A DNA stretch of 64,000 nucleotides from assembly GCA_022787165.1 (NCBI GenBank), contig JALFVL010000042.1:1-64000 (forward strand), read 5' to 3'. Under the pieces are notes generated by a model that saw only the letters and a program-made list of their open reading frames with translations, did not search any database and was not told the DNA's origin. The stretch's first letter is position 1; every line of letters begins with the position of its first letter. Shown piece by piece: positions 33,135 to 42,537 of this stretch. The position numbers and the translations under genes are program-made. The stretch is from Clostridiales bacterium. Its GTDB lineage: Bacteria; Bacillota; Clostridia; Christensenellales; Aristaeellaceae.

Positions 33135-34562
33135 TCAGAACTGGAAGTAGATAAACGCCTGCGCGCTGTATCCCGGCCCCCAGACGCCGAAGATGATGAT
33201 CGCCATCAGCGCCAGCAGGTAGAGCGTCCCGCGCGCCACGGTGGGCAGACGGTCGGTCAGCTCGGTCAGCGAGAGCCGCTTCTCGTGGATCAGCTCGATG
33301 GCAAAGAGCACGGCGATGCAGACGCCCAGGCAGAGCGCCTGCATGCCCGAAAAGCCCGTCGCCATGGCCGGCAGCGCAAAGCCTGCCGGGATCTTGATCA
33401 GCATGCGCACCGCCGTCAAGAGCGACCCGGCGCGGAAGATCAGCATCGTGATGAGGATCAAAAGGTCCGTGCGCAGCACGCAAAGCAGATGATAGGCCTT
33501 CGGGTGCTTCGACCGGTGCGGGGGGAACATCCCCTCGACCACCTGCAGCGCGCCGTTAAGCATGCCCCAGGCCACGAATTTGAGCGCCGCGCCGTGCCAC
33601 AGGCCGCTGATCGTGTAGACGACCATGATGTTGAACGCCTTGCGCCAGGCGGAGCCGCGGCCCGCGCCCAGCGGGAAGTAGATGTAATCCCTGAACCATG
33701 TGCTCAGGCTGATATGCCAGCGCGCCCAGAAATTCTGAACGGAATGCGCGAAATACGGCTGGCGGAAGTTCGTCATCAGCTCGATGCCCAGCACCTTCGC
33801 CGCGCCGATGGCGATATGGCTGTATCCGCCGAAATCGCACAGATCCTGCACGGCGAAAACCGCCGTCGCCAGCGCGATCTGCGCGCCGGAGGCGTTTGCC
33901 CAGCCGTTGAAGACGGCGTCCACATACATGCAGGCGCGGTCGGCAATGACGACCTTTTCAAAGTAGCCGAGCATCATGATGAGCAATCCGTCGCGCACGC
34001 GCTTCCACTCAAAGTCGTGCGGCGTGTCGATCTGGCGCAGCAGACGGCCGGAGCGCTCGATCGGGCCTGCGACGAGCTGCGGAAAGAACGACACAAACAG
34101 CGCATACCTGAACAGGTTCCGCTCGACCTTCACGCGCTTTTTGTAGACGTCGATCATGTAGCCCAGCGCCTGAAAGACGTAGAAGCTGATGCCCACCGGC
34201 AGCAGGATATCCACCGGGGGAATCCGCGCCGAAACGCCGAGGAGCGCGCAGAGGCGGTTGATCAGGTCGACAAACATGCCGGTATATTTGAAATACCCCA
34301 GCATACCGACGTTGAAGACGATGCCCGCGATGAGCACGAGCCTGCGCTTGCTGACCTCCGCCGCCCTGTCGATGAGCAGCGCGCAGCCGTAGGTCACCCC
34401 CGTGCTCGCGGCCAAAAGGAGCGCGTATTCCGCGTTCCAGTTCATATAGAAGAAATAGCTCGTCACCAGCAGCCAGACCCAGCGCGTCCTGCGCGGGAGC
34501 AGGAAGTAGATCAGCGTGACGATCGGAAAAAAGATGAGAAACGAAAATGAATTAAACAGCAT
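33135..34562 (-). CDS. MBOAT-family membrane O-acyltransferase
   Basis: 475 residues and about 11 membrane helices. Hallmarks are VAGPIERSGRLLRQ, FWARWHISLSTWFRDYIYFP and the catalytic His region YTISGLWHGAALKF. It belongs to the DltB/AlgI group that moves acyl groups across the membrane onto cell-envelope polymers. The SGNH gene downstream is its likely partner. No dltA or dltC homologue is adjacent, so D-alanylation is less likely than polysaccharide acetylation; that is inference. Confidence 0.92.
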   Translation of the reverse strand: MLFNSFSFLIFFPIVTLIYFLLPRRTRWVWLLVTSYFFYMNWNAEYALLLAASTGVTYGCALLIDRAAEVSKRRLVLIAGIVFNVGMLGYFKYTGMFVDLINRLCALLGVSARIPPVDILLPVGISFYVFQALGYMIDVYKKRVKVERNLFRYALFVSFFPQLVAGPIERSGRLLRQIDTPHDFEWKRVRDGLLIMMLGYFEKVVIADRACMYVDAVFNGWANASGAQIALATAVFAVQDLCDFGGYSHIAIGAAKVLGIELMTNFRQPYFAHSVQNFWARWHISLSTWFRDYIYFPLGAGRGSAWRKAFNIMVVYTISGLWHGAALKFVAWGMLNGALQVVEGMFPPHRSKHPKAYHLLCVLRTDLLILITMLIFRAGSLLTAVRMLIKIPAGFALPAMATGFSGMQALCLGVCIAVLFAIELIHEKRLSLTELTDRLPTVARGTLYLLALMAIIIFGVWGPGYSAQAFIYFQF

Positions 34563-34605
34563 AGCCCCACCTGAAGGATGTTTTTGACATACCCATACAG
34601 TATTT

Positions 34606-34634
34606 ATTATACCGTAAAGCTCCCGGCCTGACTA
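34606..34634 (-). promoter_or_regulatory. Promoter of the MBOAT/SGNH operon
   Basis: Minus-strand TATAAT (34606-34611) with TAGTCA (34629-34634) at 17 bases, 44 bases before the start codon. Confidence 0.6.
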
Positions 34635-34650
34635 GCCCCGTTTTTATGCA

Positions 34651-34692
34651 AAAGCGGCCGCCCTCCCGTAAGAAGGGAAGACGGTCCGCTTG
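34651..34692 (-). terminator. Terminator of the primosome operon
   Basis: On the minus strand an imperfect GC-rich stem (AAGCGG...CCGCTT outer pairs, CCC/GGG inner pairs) is followed by TTTTGC, just after the AAA ATPase gene stop at 34700. Confidence 0.7.
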
Positions 34693-34699
34693 GGTTCTC

Positions 34700-35566
34700 T
34701 CAATCGCGCCTTTCCTCAAAAGCCGCCCGATGGTTCGCAAAGAAATCATAATAGGCCCGGACGTTGGGCAGCTCCGTCCATTTCTTCACATCGACCGGGT
34801 CAGCGTCAAGATCGTAGATTTTTGCGCCGCGAATGGCGAGCACAAAGGGCGAATGCGTCGCGATCACGAACTGACAGCCCATGAAACGCGCGCCGTCCTC
34901 AATGAACTGCGCCAGCTCCTGCTGCCGCTCAGGCGAGAGGCTGTTTTCCGGCTCGTCGAGCAGATAGAGCGCGTCCTCGCCAATTTCATTGGTAAAGTAA
35001 TGGAAGGCATTCTCCCCGTTGGAGTAGGTGCGCACGTTCATGCCCAGCTCCTCGCGGACATAGCGGGACTGCGTCTGCCGCCGTGCCTGGTTCTGCCGCC
35101 TGAGCTTCGCATAATCGTCCATCGACTCGAGGCGCACATGCCCGAACTTCGCCTCCATGTATTCCTCAAACACATCCTCGCGTTTGCGGTCGATGCCGTC
35201 GTTGACCTCGCGAACCGTGAGCATGCCGTCAAAGACGTCGTCGCTGGTGATGATGCGGCTCCCGGCGGGAAGGGGGCGCGCCTTCATGCCGCATAGATCG
35301 ACGTAATCGTCAAAAAAGCTCGTCCGGTTAAACGGCGCGCCGGGCGTGAGCCCGGCTTTCTTGGCGATGACATGCAGCGCGGTCGATTTGCCGCTGCCGT
35401 TGCCGCCGTAGAGGATCGTCACCGACTCAAAGTCGAGCCGCTTAAGCCCGCGCGCGGAGAGCACCTTGAACGGGTAAAACGACGTATAGCACTTGCGCTT
35501 GACCCCGAGGATGTAGTCAAACTCCCTCTCGTCGTCCGGGAAGGTGAAGCGCTCCAGATAGATCAT
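34700..35566 (-). CDS. AAA/ABC-type ATPase (RecF/OLD-like)
   Basis: The 288-residue soluble ATPase has Walker A YGGNGSGKSTAL (about residue 50), an ABC-like signature LSPERQQEL, Walker B ALYLLDEPENS and a switch His in IATHSPF. This layout fits AAA_21/RecF-like proteins rather than transporters. Its start overlaps the dnaI stop (ATGA), so it is co-expressed with the helicase loader. A role at the fork or in DNA repair is suggested only by context. Confidence 0.8.
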   Translation of the reverse strand: MIYLERFTFPDDEREFDYILGVKRKCYTSFYPFKVLSARGLKRLDFESVTILYGGNGSGKSTALHVIAKKAGLTPGAPFNRTSFFDDYVDLCGMKARPLPAGSRIITSDDVFDGMLTVREVNDGIDRKREDVFEEYMEAKFGHVRLESMDDYAKLRRQNQARRQTQSRYVREELGMNVRTYSNGENAFHYFTNEIGEDALYLLDEPENSLSPERQQELAQFIEDGARFMGCQFVIATHSPFVLAIRGAKIYDLDADPVDVKKWTELPNVRAYYDFFANHRAAFEERRD

Positions 35567-36567
35567 ACGCCCCTGCGCGCGGCGAAGCGCCGCACGTCGA
35601 CGCCGACGAACGGCAGCACCTTCATCCGGCTGGGATCGGTCAGCCTCGCCGCCACGCGATCGTCGTATTTCTCGTAGAGGTCGTCGCTGGTGCAGTTCGT
35701 CGTCACGACGATGGCGCGGTTTTCGCTGCGCCGCTCGTTGATCACGTGGTAGAGCGAGCTGACGGTCAGGTTTTTCATCATCGGCTCGCTGCCCAAATCG
35801 TCGATGCACAGCAGGTCGCAGGTCAGAATATCCTCCGCCTGCCCCTCCTGCGCCTCGCCGAACTGATAGCGGCGCATGACGTCGAGCAGCTTGAATGCGG
35901 AAATGACGACGACCGAATACCCGCGCTCGAGCACGCGCTGAGCGACGCAGTTCATCAGAAACGTCTTGCCCAGGCCCGAGCGGCCGCACAGCAGCAGCCC
36001 GTCGCCCGCGCCCGGCGCGAACGCATCCGCGTAGCCCTCGCAGATCTCGCGAATCCTGCGGATATAGCCGCGCTGCGTGTTTTTTCGCCCCTCGATGGGC
36101 TCGTCCGGGAAGATGCTCTCGTCAAAGGACGCAAAGTTCTCCCGCTCGAGAATCTGCAAGCCCTCGTTTTGATAAAGTTTGCTCATCACAGCGCGCCTCA
36201 AGCACGCGCAGGGCTCATGGATGGGCTCGCCGACATAGCCAGTATCCCGGCACAGCGGGCAGCGGCAGATCGGCTGGAGATAGTCCTCCGGCAGGCCGCA
36301 GGCGGCGAGCGCCGCGCGCAGCTGCGCATTGATCCTGTCCATCTCCTCGCGCATGGACTGCGAGATATCCTGCGCCTTTCCCGGGCTGGCAAACGCGCGC
36401 TTCATGCCGGAAAAGAGCAGGCTCTGGCGCCGCTCAAGCAGCGCGGCGATCACGGGGCTTTTCCCGGCAGCCTCCTCGCGGCGCGCCTTCTCCTCGCGCA
36501 TGTTCTGCGCGCGCAGCGTCTCCAGCTCGGAGAGCGCCTCGCGCGTCACGTTCGCCCGACTGATCAT
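35563..36567 (-). CDS. dnaI: DnaI/DnaC-type replicative helicase loader
   Basis: 334 residues. The N-terminal part has a zinc-binding cluster (CRCPLCRDTGYVG, then EPCACL); the C-terminal AAA+ domain has Walker A LLCGRSGLGKT and Walker B LLCIDDLGSE, with the IstB/DnaC-like VTTNCTSDDL sensor. It loads the hexameric helicase on DNA. Start and stop overlap its neighbours by ATGA junctions, so it is tightly coupled to the DnaD-domain protein upstream. Confidence 0.9.
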   Translation of the reverse strand: MISRANVTREALSELETLRAQNMREEKARREEAAGKSPVIAALLERRQSLLFSGMKRAFASPGKAQDISQSMREEMDRINAQLRAALAACGLPEDYLQPICRCPLCRDTGYVGEPIHEPCACLRRAVMSKLYQNEGLQILERENFASFDESIFPDEPIEGRKNTQRGYIRRIREICEGYADAFAPGAGDGLLLCGRSGLGKTFLMNCVAQRVLERGYSVVVISAFKLLDVMRRYQFGEAQEGQAEDILTCDLLCIDDLGSEPMMKNLTVSSLYHVINERRSENRAIVVTTNCTSDDLYEKYDDRVAARLTDPSRMKVLPFVGVDVRRFAARRGV

Positions 36568-38045
36568 CCGTCATCCTCCTCGTCCAGGTCGACCACGGCC
36601 GCGCTGTAGGTCGCGCGCCGCTCCTCCGGCGTGTAGCGGGAGAGCCTGTCCTGCGTGGGCTCGGCAGGCGCTGTCCGCGCACCGCCGCGCACATGGGATT
36701 CGTGCTCCTCGCGCGCCCCGGCCGCTGTCGAAATGCCCTGGCGCTTCCAGTCGCCGAGGATTTTGTCCGCGACCATCATCGGCGCGCCGCTGCCGCGCGC
36801 ATATTCCGCCGCCAGCAGCACGAGCTCCATGCTCATGCCCATCTCGCCCAGCCAGCGCGTCATCAGGTCGCGGTCCGGCTGGTTGGCGCGCTTTTCGAGC
36901 CCCGCCGCGCGGTAAATGCCGCGAAGCTGCTCGTTGAGCGCGCGGATGCGCATGCGCGCCGCCTGCACCTGCCCAGCCGTCGTAAAGCCCTGCTCGCGCC
37001 AGGCAGTCAGCTTCGCCTCCACATCCTCGAGGCTCCCGCCCTGACTGCGGGCATGCACCTCGCGCACGGCCTGCAAAATCATATCCTCGCCAAAGCGCAT
37101 CGCGCGCCAGCCGTCGATGCGCTGCAGATCCTCCTGCGTCGGCGTGACGCCCGTGCGCCCCATGCCCGCGAGCACGTCGCGCGCAAAATCGCGCTCCGCG
37201 TGCTCCCTGGCCATGCCGCCGGAGAGCGCCTGCGCCTCATGCCGCCCAAGCTGATGCTGGCGCAGCAGGATGCCATCGAGATATGCCATCGTCGGCGTGC
37301 CCTTCGTCGTCTCGCGGCAGGCCTCCTGCACGGCCTCGGCCGTAAAGCCCCACTCGTCGACCCATTTCTTGTACATTTCCTTCTCGTCCTCGCTGGGCGC
37401 GTGGCGCTGGCCCAGGCGGGCGAGGAGCCTGCGCAGCTCCTTCTCCCGCGCGGAATCGAGAATCAGCATCTTCTCCGCGTCCTCGACCGTGCGCACGCCG
37501 CTCTGCGCCCATTCGCGCGCCGTCCGGCTGGCGATGGCGATGGAGACGCGGCCCGTTCGGCTCTTCTGCCGCTCGTTCTCCAGCAGCATGAGCACGACCT
37601 CCTCCGGCAGCTCGAGCACGTCGATCCAGTCAAAGATCGCCTCGTAATCGGCCGAGGAGAGCGTCTGTCCGTCGAGCTTGCGGCGGATTTCGTCGGTAAA
37701 CTCCCGGTTGTAGAGCTTCTCACCCGGATTTTCCGCCCGCGCAAGCGTGATCTGCTTGAGGTTATAATAGGTGTAGCGCACGGGATTGTCGCCCGTGCGG
37801 CGCACGAGGCCCTCGCGCTCCCAGTAGCGGAAGGCGCGCTCAACCTCCTCCTCGGGCATGTCCAGGTCCTTGCCCATCGAGGCGAGGCTCATGCGCGCGG
37901 CGCTGTGGTAGCAGAGCATCAGCCCGTAGAGATACACCTTGACAAAATTTCCCGGCGCGCGGAGCATGTATTCGGTGATGAACATGTTTTCCACCGGTGT
38001 GGAATCAAACAGCGCGGCGCCGTCGTCAAACGCGCAAAACGCCAT
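36564..38045 (-). CDS. DnaD-domain primosome protein
   Basis: 493 residues. An N-terminal winged-helix part (GNFVKVYLYGLMLCYHSAAR, MPEEEVERAFRYWEREGLVR) is followed by DnaB_2/DnaD-type C-terminal modules, one marked by YKKWVDEWGFTAEAVQEACR and another by MTRWLGEMGMSMELVLLAAE. Such proteins remodel DNA and recruit DnaI at the origin. More than one tail module makes it larger than Bacillus DnaD (232 residues) and similar in size to DnaB. It heads the operon, behind TTGCAA-17-TACAAT. Confidence 0.88.
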   Translation of the reverse strand: MAFCAFDDGAALFDSTPVENMFITEYMLRAPGNFVKVYLYGLMLCYHSAARMSLASMGKDLDMPEEEVERAFRYWEREGLVRRTGDNPVRYTYYNLKQITLARAENPGEKLYNREFTDEIRRKLDGQTLSSADYEAIFDWIDVLELPEEVVLMLLENERQKSRTGRVSIAIASRTAREWAQSGVRTVEDAEKMLILDSAREKELRRLLARLGQRHAPSEDEKEMYKKWVDEWGFTAEAVQEACRETTKGTPTMAYLDGILLRQHQLGRHEAQALSGGMAREHAERDFARDVLAGMGRTGVTPTQEDLQRIDGWRAMRFGEDMILQAVREVHARSQGGSLEDVEAKLTAWREQGFTTAGQVQAARMRIRALNEQLRGIYRAAGLEKRANQPDRDLMTRWLGEMGMSMELVLLAAEYARGSGAPMMVADKILGDWKRQGISTAAGAREEHESHVRGGARTAPAEPTQDRLSRYTPEERRATYSAAVVDLDEEDDG

Positions 38046-38090
38046 GCGGCCTCCCCCTTTCCCGCGGCGCAGCGCCGCACAGATACCTGT

Positions 38091-38119
38091 ATTGTATCAC
38101 AGCCGGGCATTGCTTGCAA
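38091..38119 (-). promoter_or_regulatory. Promoter of the primosome operon
   Basis: Minus-strand TTGCAA (38114-38119) and TACAAT (38091-38096), 17 bases apart. Confidence 0.7.
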
Positions 38120-38131
38120 TCGGCGAAAGCG

Positions 38132-38160
38132 TTGACAGGGCGGCACGCAGGCTTTAAAAT
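38132..38160 (+). promoter_or_regulatory. Promoter of the membrane protein/dnaE unit
   Basis: TTGACA (38132-38137) and TAAAAT (38155-38160), 17 bases apart, back to back with the primosome promoter. The two -35 boxes are only 12 bases apart, so the two promoters probably compete. Confidence 0.75.
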
Positions 38161-38196
38161 AGGTGGGGGATTTTTTCGTGACGCAGGGAGAGAGCA

Positions 38197-38748
38197 ATGA
38201 ACAAATCAAGCGTTTTCAAGGCCGCTGCCGGCATCATCGGCGCGTTTTTGCTGGGCTGCGCGGCGGCGCTCCTTCTTTTCTGGATCGACAGCCGGGAGGC
38301 CACGATCACGCCGATTTCCGGCGGACAGACGATTGATTTTTCGGCCTACGGCTTTACGCTCACCGTACCGGACGGCTTCAGCCTCAACGACTACACGAGC
38401 AACAACCGCGCCGAGGGCGGCAGCGCCGTCTTCGCCGGCTGCGCCTACGAGGGCGAGCGTGAGCTCTACATCTTCTGCTATGACAATGAGGCGGGCGACA
38501 GCGTCGCCGGTTACGGCGAGCAGGAGCTGGTTCGCTACTACATGGAAGCTGGCGCGGACGACGTGCGCCTGCGCACGCTGGGCGGGCGGCGCTTTGTCTG
38601 CTACCGCGTCCGCGTCGAAGCGGACGGCGAGACGCAGACCTGGGACACCTATGAAACCTGGGACAGCGCCCATCAGATCACCTTTGAAACGCGGATGGAG
38701 CCCGGCGACGCGCTGCCCATCCTCGCGACGATTTCCTTCACCGACTAG
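38197..38748 (+). CDS. Membrane-anchored protein of unknown function
   Basis: 183 residues: one N-terminal membrane helix (about 8-30) and an extracytoplasmic domain with no motif I recognise. The domain begins ISGGQTIDFSAYGFTLTVPDG, which looks like the start of a lipoprotein-type beta domain found in many clostridial hypothetical proteins. GGGAGAG precedes the start, and the gene ends with TAG, 42 bases before dnaE, so the two share a transcript. Confidence 0.75.
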   Translation: MNKSSVFKAAAGIIGAFLLGCAAALLLFWIDSREATITPISGGQTIDFSAYGFTLTVPDGFSLNDYTSNNRAEGGSAVFAGCAYEGERELYIFCYDNEAGDSVAGYGEQELVRYYMEAGADDVRLRTLGGRRFVCYRVRVEADGETQTWDTYETWDSAHQITFETRMEPGDALPILATISFTD

Positions 38749-38790
38749 CCGGTCATCGGGGCGTTTCGCCCGGAAAGAGGAGAAAACAAC

Positions 38791-41700
38791 ATGGCTTTCG
38801 CGCATCTTCATCTGCACACCGAATACAGCCTGCTCGACGGCGCCAACCGCATCGGCCCGCTGCTAGACCGCGTGAAGGAGCTGGGCATGGACGCCTGCGC
38901 CATCACCGACCACGGCGCGATGTACGGCGTTGTCGATTTTTACATCGAGGCAAAAAAGCGCGGCATCCATCCCGTCATCGGCTGCGAGATCTATACCTGT
39001 GAAAACATGGACGACCGCAGTGCCTCAAGCGGCATGCGCGCGACGAATCACCTCATCCTGCTATGCGAAACGCAGGAGGGCTATCAGAATCTCATGCATC
39101 TGGTCAGCGAGAGCTGGACGCGCGGCTTTTACTACCGCCCGCGCGTGGATATGGCCTGCCTCAAGGCGCACGCCAAGGGTCTGATCGCCTCCAGCGCCTG
39201 CCTCTCGGGCAAGCTCGACCGCCTGCTGCTCGACGGCAACTTTGAAAGCGCCTGCGCCCATGCGCGCGAGATGGAAGCGCTCTTTGGCAAGGGCAACTAC
39301 TTCATCGAGATCATGAATCACGGCCTGGAGGACGAGCGCCGCGTCCTTCCCCTGCTCGTTCGCGTGAGCGAGGAAACCGGCATTCCCCTGCTGGCGACCA
39401 ACGACTGCCACTACCTGCGCCGCGAGGACGCGCACGCGCAGGAGGTGCTCATGTGCATCCAGACGGGCAAGACGCTCGACGACGCCAACCGCATGCGCAT
39501 GGAGAGCGAGGAGCTCTACGTCAAGAGCGAGCAGGAAATGCTTTCGCTCTTCCCGCAGTGGCCCGAGGCCATCGCGCGCACGGAGGAAATCGCCAGGCGC
39601 TGTGATGTCGGCTTCGTCTTCGGCGAGACGAAGCTGCCCCGCTTCCCGACGCCGCCGGGCGAGACGAGCGAGCAGATGCTGCGGCGTCTTTGCGAGCAGG
39701 GCCTCGCCGAGCGCTATCAGCCCGTGACGCAGGAGGCGCGCGAGCGGCTCGAATACGAGATCGGCGTCATCGCGAAGATGGGCTACATCGACTACTTCCT
39801 GATCGTCTGGGACTTCATCAACTACGCCCGCAGCCAGAATATCGTCGTCGGCCCGGGCCGCGGCTCCGGCGCAGGCTCCATCGTCGCCTACTGCCTGCAT
39901 ATCACGCAGCTCGACCCGCTCAAATACAGCCTCCTCTTCGAGCGCTTCCTCAACCCGGAGCGCGTGTCGATGCCCGATATCGACGTCGACTTCTGCTATG
40001 AGCGCCGTCAGGAGGTCATCGACTACGTCGCCCGCCGCTATGGCGCGGACCACGTCAGCCAGATCATCACGTTCGGAACGATGTCCGCGCGCGCCGTCGT
40101 GCGCGACGTCGGGCGTGTGCTGGGCTATCCTTACGCCGAGGTCGACGCGATCTCCAAGTCGATCCCCTTTGAGCTCAACATGACGCTTGAGCGCGCGCTG
40201 ACGATCTCCCCCGAGCTGAAAAAGAGCTACGCGGAAAACGAGCGCGTGCGCACGCTGATTGACACGAGCCGCGCGCTCGAGGGCCTGCCGCGCCACGCCT
40301 CGACCCACGCCGCCGGCGTGCTCATCACGGACAAGCCCGTCACCGAGTACGTCCCGCTTCAGCGCAACGACGACGTCATCACCACCCAGTTCCCGATGGG
40401 CACCATCGAAAAGCTCGGCCTGCTCAAGATGGATTTCCTCGGCCTGCGCACGCTGACCGTCATCCGCGACGCGCTCGACCTGATGCGCGACGCCGGCGTC
40501 CCGATGCGCGCGGAGGATATTCCGCTTGACGACCAGGCCGTCTACGACATGATCTCCGAGGGCGAGACGGACGGCGTCTTCCAGCTCGAATCCGGCGGCA
40601 TGCGCGCCTTTCTGGCGAACATGAAGCCGCAGAACTTCGAGGATATCATCGCCGCGATCTCCCTTTACCGCCCCGGCCCGATGGATTCCATTCCCCGCTA
40701 CATCGAGGGCAAGAACAACCCCGCCGCCATTCGTTACCTGCATCCCAGGCTCGAGCCGATCCTCAGCGTCACCTACGGCTGCATGGTCTATCAGGAGCAG
40801 GTCATGCAGATCGTGCGCGATCTGGCGGGCTATTCCTACGGCCGCAGCGATCTCGTGCGCCGCGCCATGGCGAAGAAGAAGCACGACGTCATGGCCAAGG
40901 AGCGGGAGATCTTCATCAACGGCTCCGAGGCGGACGGCGTGCCCGGCTGCGTCAAAAACGGCATTCCCGCCGAGGTCGCCAGCCAGCTCTTCGACGAGAT
41001 GACGGCCTTCGCCTCCTACGCCTTCAACAAGAGCCATGCGGCGGCCTATGCCGTCGTCGCCGTGCGCACGGGCTGGCTCAAGCGCCATTACCCGGTGCAG
41101 TTCTTCGCGGCGCTGCTCAACTCCGTCTCGGGGGACAGCGGCAAGGTCGCGGAGTATTCCCAGTATTGCCGCAAGCACGACATTCCCCTGCTGCCGCCGG
41201 ACATCAACCAGAGCGGCCGCAAGTTCTCCGTGGGCTTTGACGCCTCCGGCAAGCCGGGCATTCGCTTCGGTCTGGGCGCGATCAAGTCCTGCGGAGACAA
41301 GGCGATCGACTCGATCATCGACGTGCGCCGCACGGGCGGCCCCTATAAGGACATCTTCGACTTCTGTCAGCGGATGAACACCGAACAGGTCAACAAGCGC
41401 GTCGTCGAGGCGCTGATTCTCGCGGGCGCGTTTGACTGCACGGGCGCCCGGCGCACGCAGCTGATGGCCGTCTACGAGAGCGCGCTTGAGGGCGCCGTGC
41501 GCACGCGGCGCAGCAACGTCGCCGGCCAGCTCTCCCTCTTTGGCGACGGGCTGCTCGAGGAGGTCAACCCCGCCCTGCCGGACATCCCCGAATACGACCT
41601 GCGCACGCGCCTCACGCTTGAAAAGAGCGTCACCGGCCTGTACATCACGGGTCATCCGCTCGCCGACTACCAGCGCGCGCTCTCCGCGATGAGCATGAAC

Positions 41701-42291
41701 ACCGCCCGGCTCGCCGAGCTGACCGAGAGCGAGGATCACGGCCTGTCGCAGGACGGCATGCGCGTTTCGATGGGCGGCATGCTCGTGGAGGTGCGCCAGA
41801 AGGCGACCAAGGCCGGCAACCTGATGGGCTTTGCGACGCTCGAGGATTTGACCGGCACTATCGAAGCGCTCGTCTTCCCCAAGGTGCTCGAGCGCGTAAC
41901 GACGGAGCTCGTGCCCGATACGGCGGTCGTGCTGACCGGCCGGCTCTCCATCCGCGAGGACGAGGACCCCAAGCTGCTGCTGGACACCGTCGAGCCGCTG
42001 GAGACCGACGCGCAGCTGGAGGCCCGGCGCGAATCCGGCGTCCTGCGTAAGCCGCCCAGGGACGAGGTGCTCCCCGGCAAAACGCTTTACCTGCGCCTGC
42101 CCAGCGACAGCGCCATCGCGATGATCCGCCCGCTGCTGGCCCGCTGCGCCGGTGATACCGCCGTCGTCCTCTATATCCAGAGCACCGGCGCAAAGCTCGC
42201 CGCGCCGAAAAATCTCTGCGTGCGGCCAACGCGCGCGCTGCTTGATTCGCTCTGCGACATGCTGGGCGCCAAAAACGTCGTGCTCAAGTAA
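38791..42291 (+). CDS. dnaE: DNA polymerase III alpha subunit
   Basis: 1166 residues, the size of DnaE1. Order: N-terminal PHP domain (FAHLHLHTEYSLLDGANR, CAITDHGAMYG), palm with the catalytic aspartates in MPDIDVDF, tau-binding and helix-hairpin-helix region, and an OB fold (about residue 985-1060, beginning MGGMLVEVRQKATKAG). AGGAG precedes the start. The gene is followed by repeat copy 4, not by a clear terminator. Confidence 0.97.
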   Translation: MAFAHLHLHTEYSLLDGANRIGPLLDRVKELGMDACAITDHGAMYGVVDFYIEAKKRGIHPVIGCEIYTCENMDDRSASSGMRATNHLILLCETQEGYQNLMHLVSESWTRGFYYRPRVDMACLKAHAKGLIASSACLSGKLDRLLLDGNFESACAHAREMEALFGKGNYFIEIMNHGLEDERRVLPLLVRVSEETGIPLLATNDCHYLRREDAHAQEVLMCIQTGKTLDDANRMRMESEELYVKSEQEMLSLFPQWPEAIARTEEIARRCDVGFVFGETKLPRFPTPPGETSEQMLRRLCEQGLAERYQPVTQEARERLEYEIGVIAKMGYIDYFLIVWDFINYARSQNIVVGPGRGSGAGSIVAYCLHITQLDPLKYSLLFERFLNPERVSMPDIDVDFCYERRQEVIDYVARRYGADHVSQIITFGTMSARAVVRDVGRVLGYPYAEVDAISKSIPFELNMTLERALTISPELKKSYAENERVRTLIDTSRALEGLPRHASTHAAGVLITDKPVTEYVPLQRNDDVITTQFPMGTIEKLGLLKMDFLGLRTLTVIRDALDLMRDAGVPMRAEDIPLDDQAVYDMISEGETDGVFQLESGGMRAFLANMKPQNFEDIIAAISLYRPGPMDSIPRYIEGKNNPAAIRYLHPRLEPILSVTYGCMVYQEQVMQIVRDLAGYSYGRSDLVRRAMAKKKHDVMAKEREIFINGSEADGVPGCVKNGIPAEVASQLFDEMTAFASYAFNKSHAAAYAVVAVRTGWLKRHYPVQFFAALLNSVSGDSGKVAEYSQYCRKHDIPLLPPDINQSGRKFSVGFDASGKPGIRFGLGAIKSCGDKAIDSIIDVRRTGGPYKDIFDFCQRMNTEQVNKRVVEALILAGAFDCTGARRTQLMAVYESALEGAVRTRRSNVAGQLSLFGDGLLEEVNPALPDIPEYDLRTRLTLEKSVTGLYITGHPLADYQRALSAMSMNTARLAELTESEDHGLSQDGMRVSMGGMLVEVRQKATKAGNLMGFATLEDLTGTIEALVFPKVLERVTTELVPDTAVVLTGRLSIREDEDPKLLLDTVEPLETDAQLEARRESGVLRKPPRDEVLPGKTLYLRLPSDSAIAMIRPLLARCAGDTAVVLYIQSTGAKLAAPKNLCVRPTRALLDSLCDMLGAKNVVLK

Positions 42292-42319
42292 TAATGTTTC
42301 CATTCAACTGCTTTTACAG

Positions 42320-42460
42320 GCGCGGAGCGAAGAAGGGGTTGGGGGATGAAATCCCCAAGCGGCTCATAGGGCGGCAGCCCTATCGTTCCAAGTCAACTCA
42401 AAACTGCAGTTTCAGAGCAGGATGCGAAGCATCCTGCGATTGAAACGGGGCTGATTCTGC
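42320..42460 (+). repeat. 3' UTR modular hairpin repeat, copy 4
   Basis: Begins 28 bases after the dnaE stop. Signature GCGCGGAGCGAAGAAGGG, hairpin TTGGGG(G)AT/ATCCCCAA (42339-42358), hairpin ATAGGGC-GGCA-GCCCTAT (42366-42383), then the A module GTTTCA/TGAAAC (42409-42414, 42441-42446) enclosing the perfect stem GCAGGATGC-GAA-GCATCCTGC. The next gene starts 77 bases on, in the same direction. Confidence 0.9.
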
Positions 42461-42537
42461 AAAGCCAGATTCCTTTGGTGCAAATTGCAAAATAGAATCA
42501 TTCGCTTCCATCCTTCTCATAAATTGGAGGTACCTAC

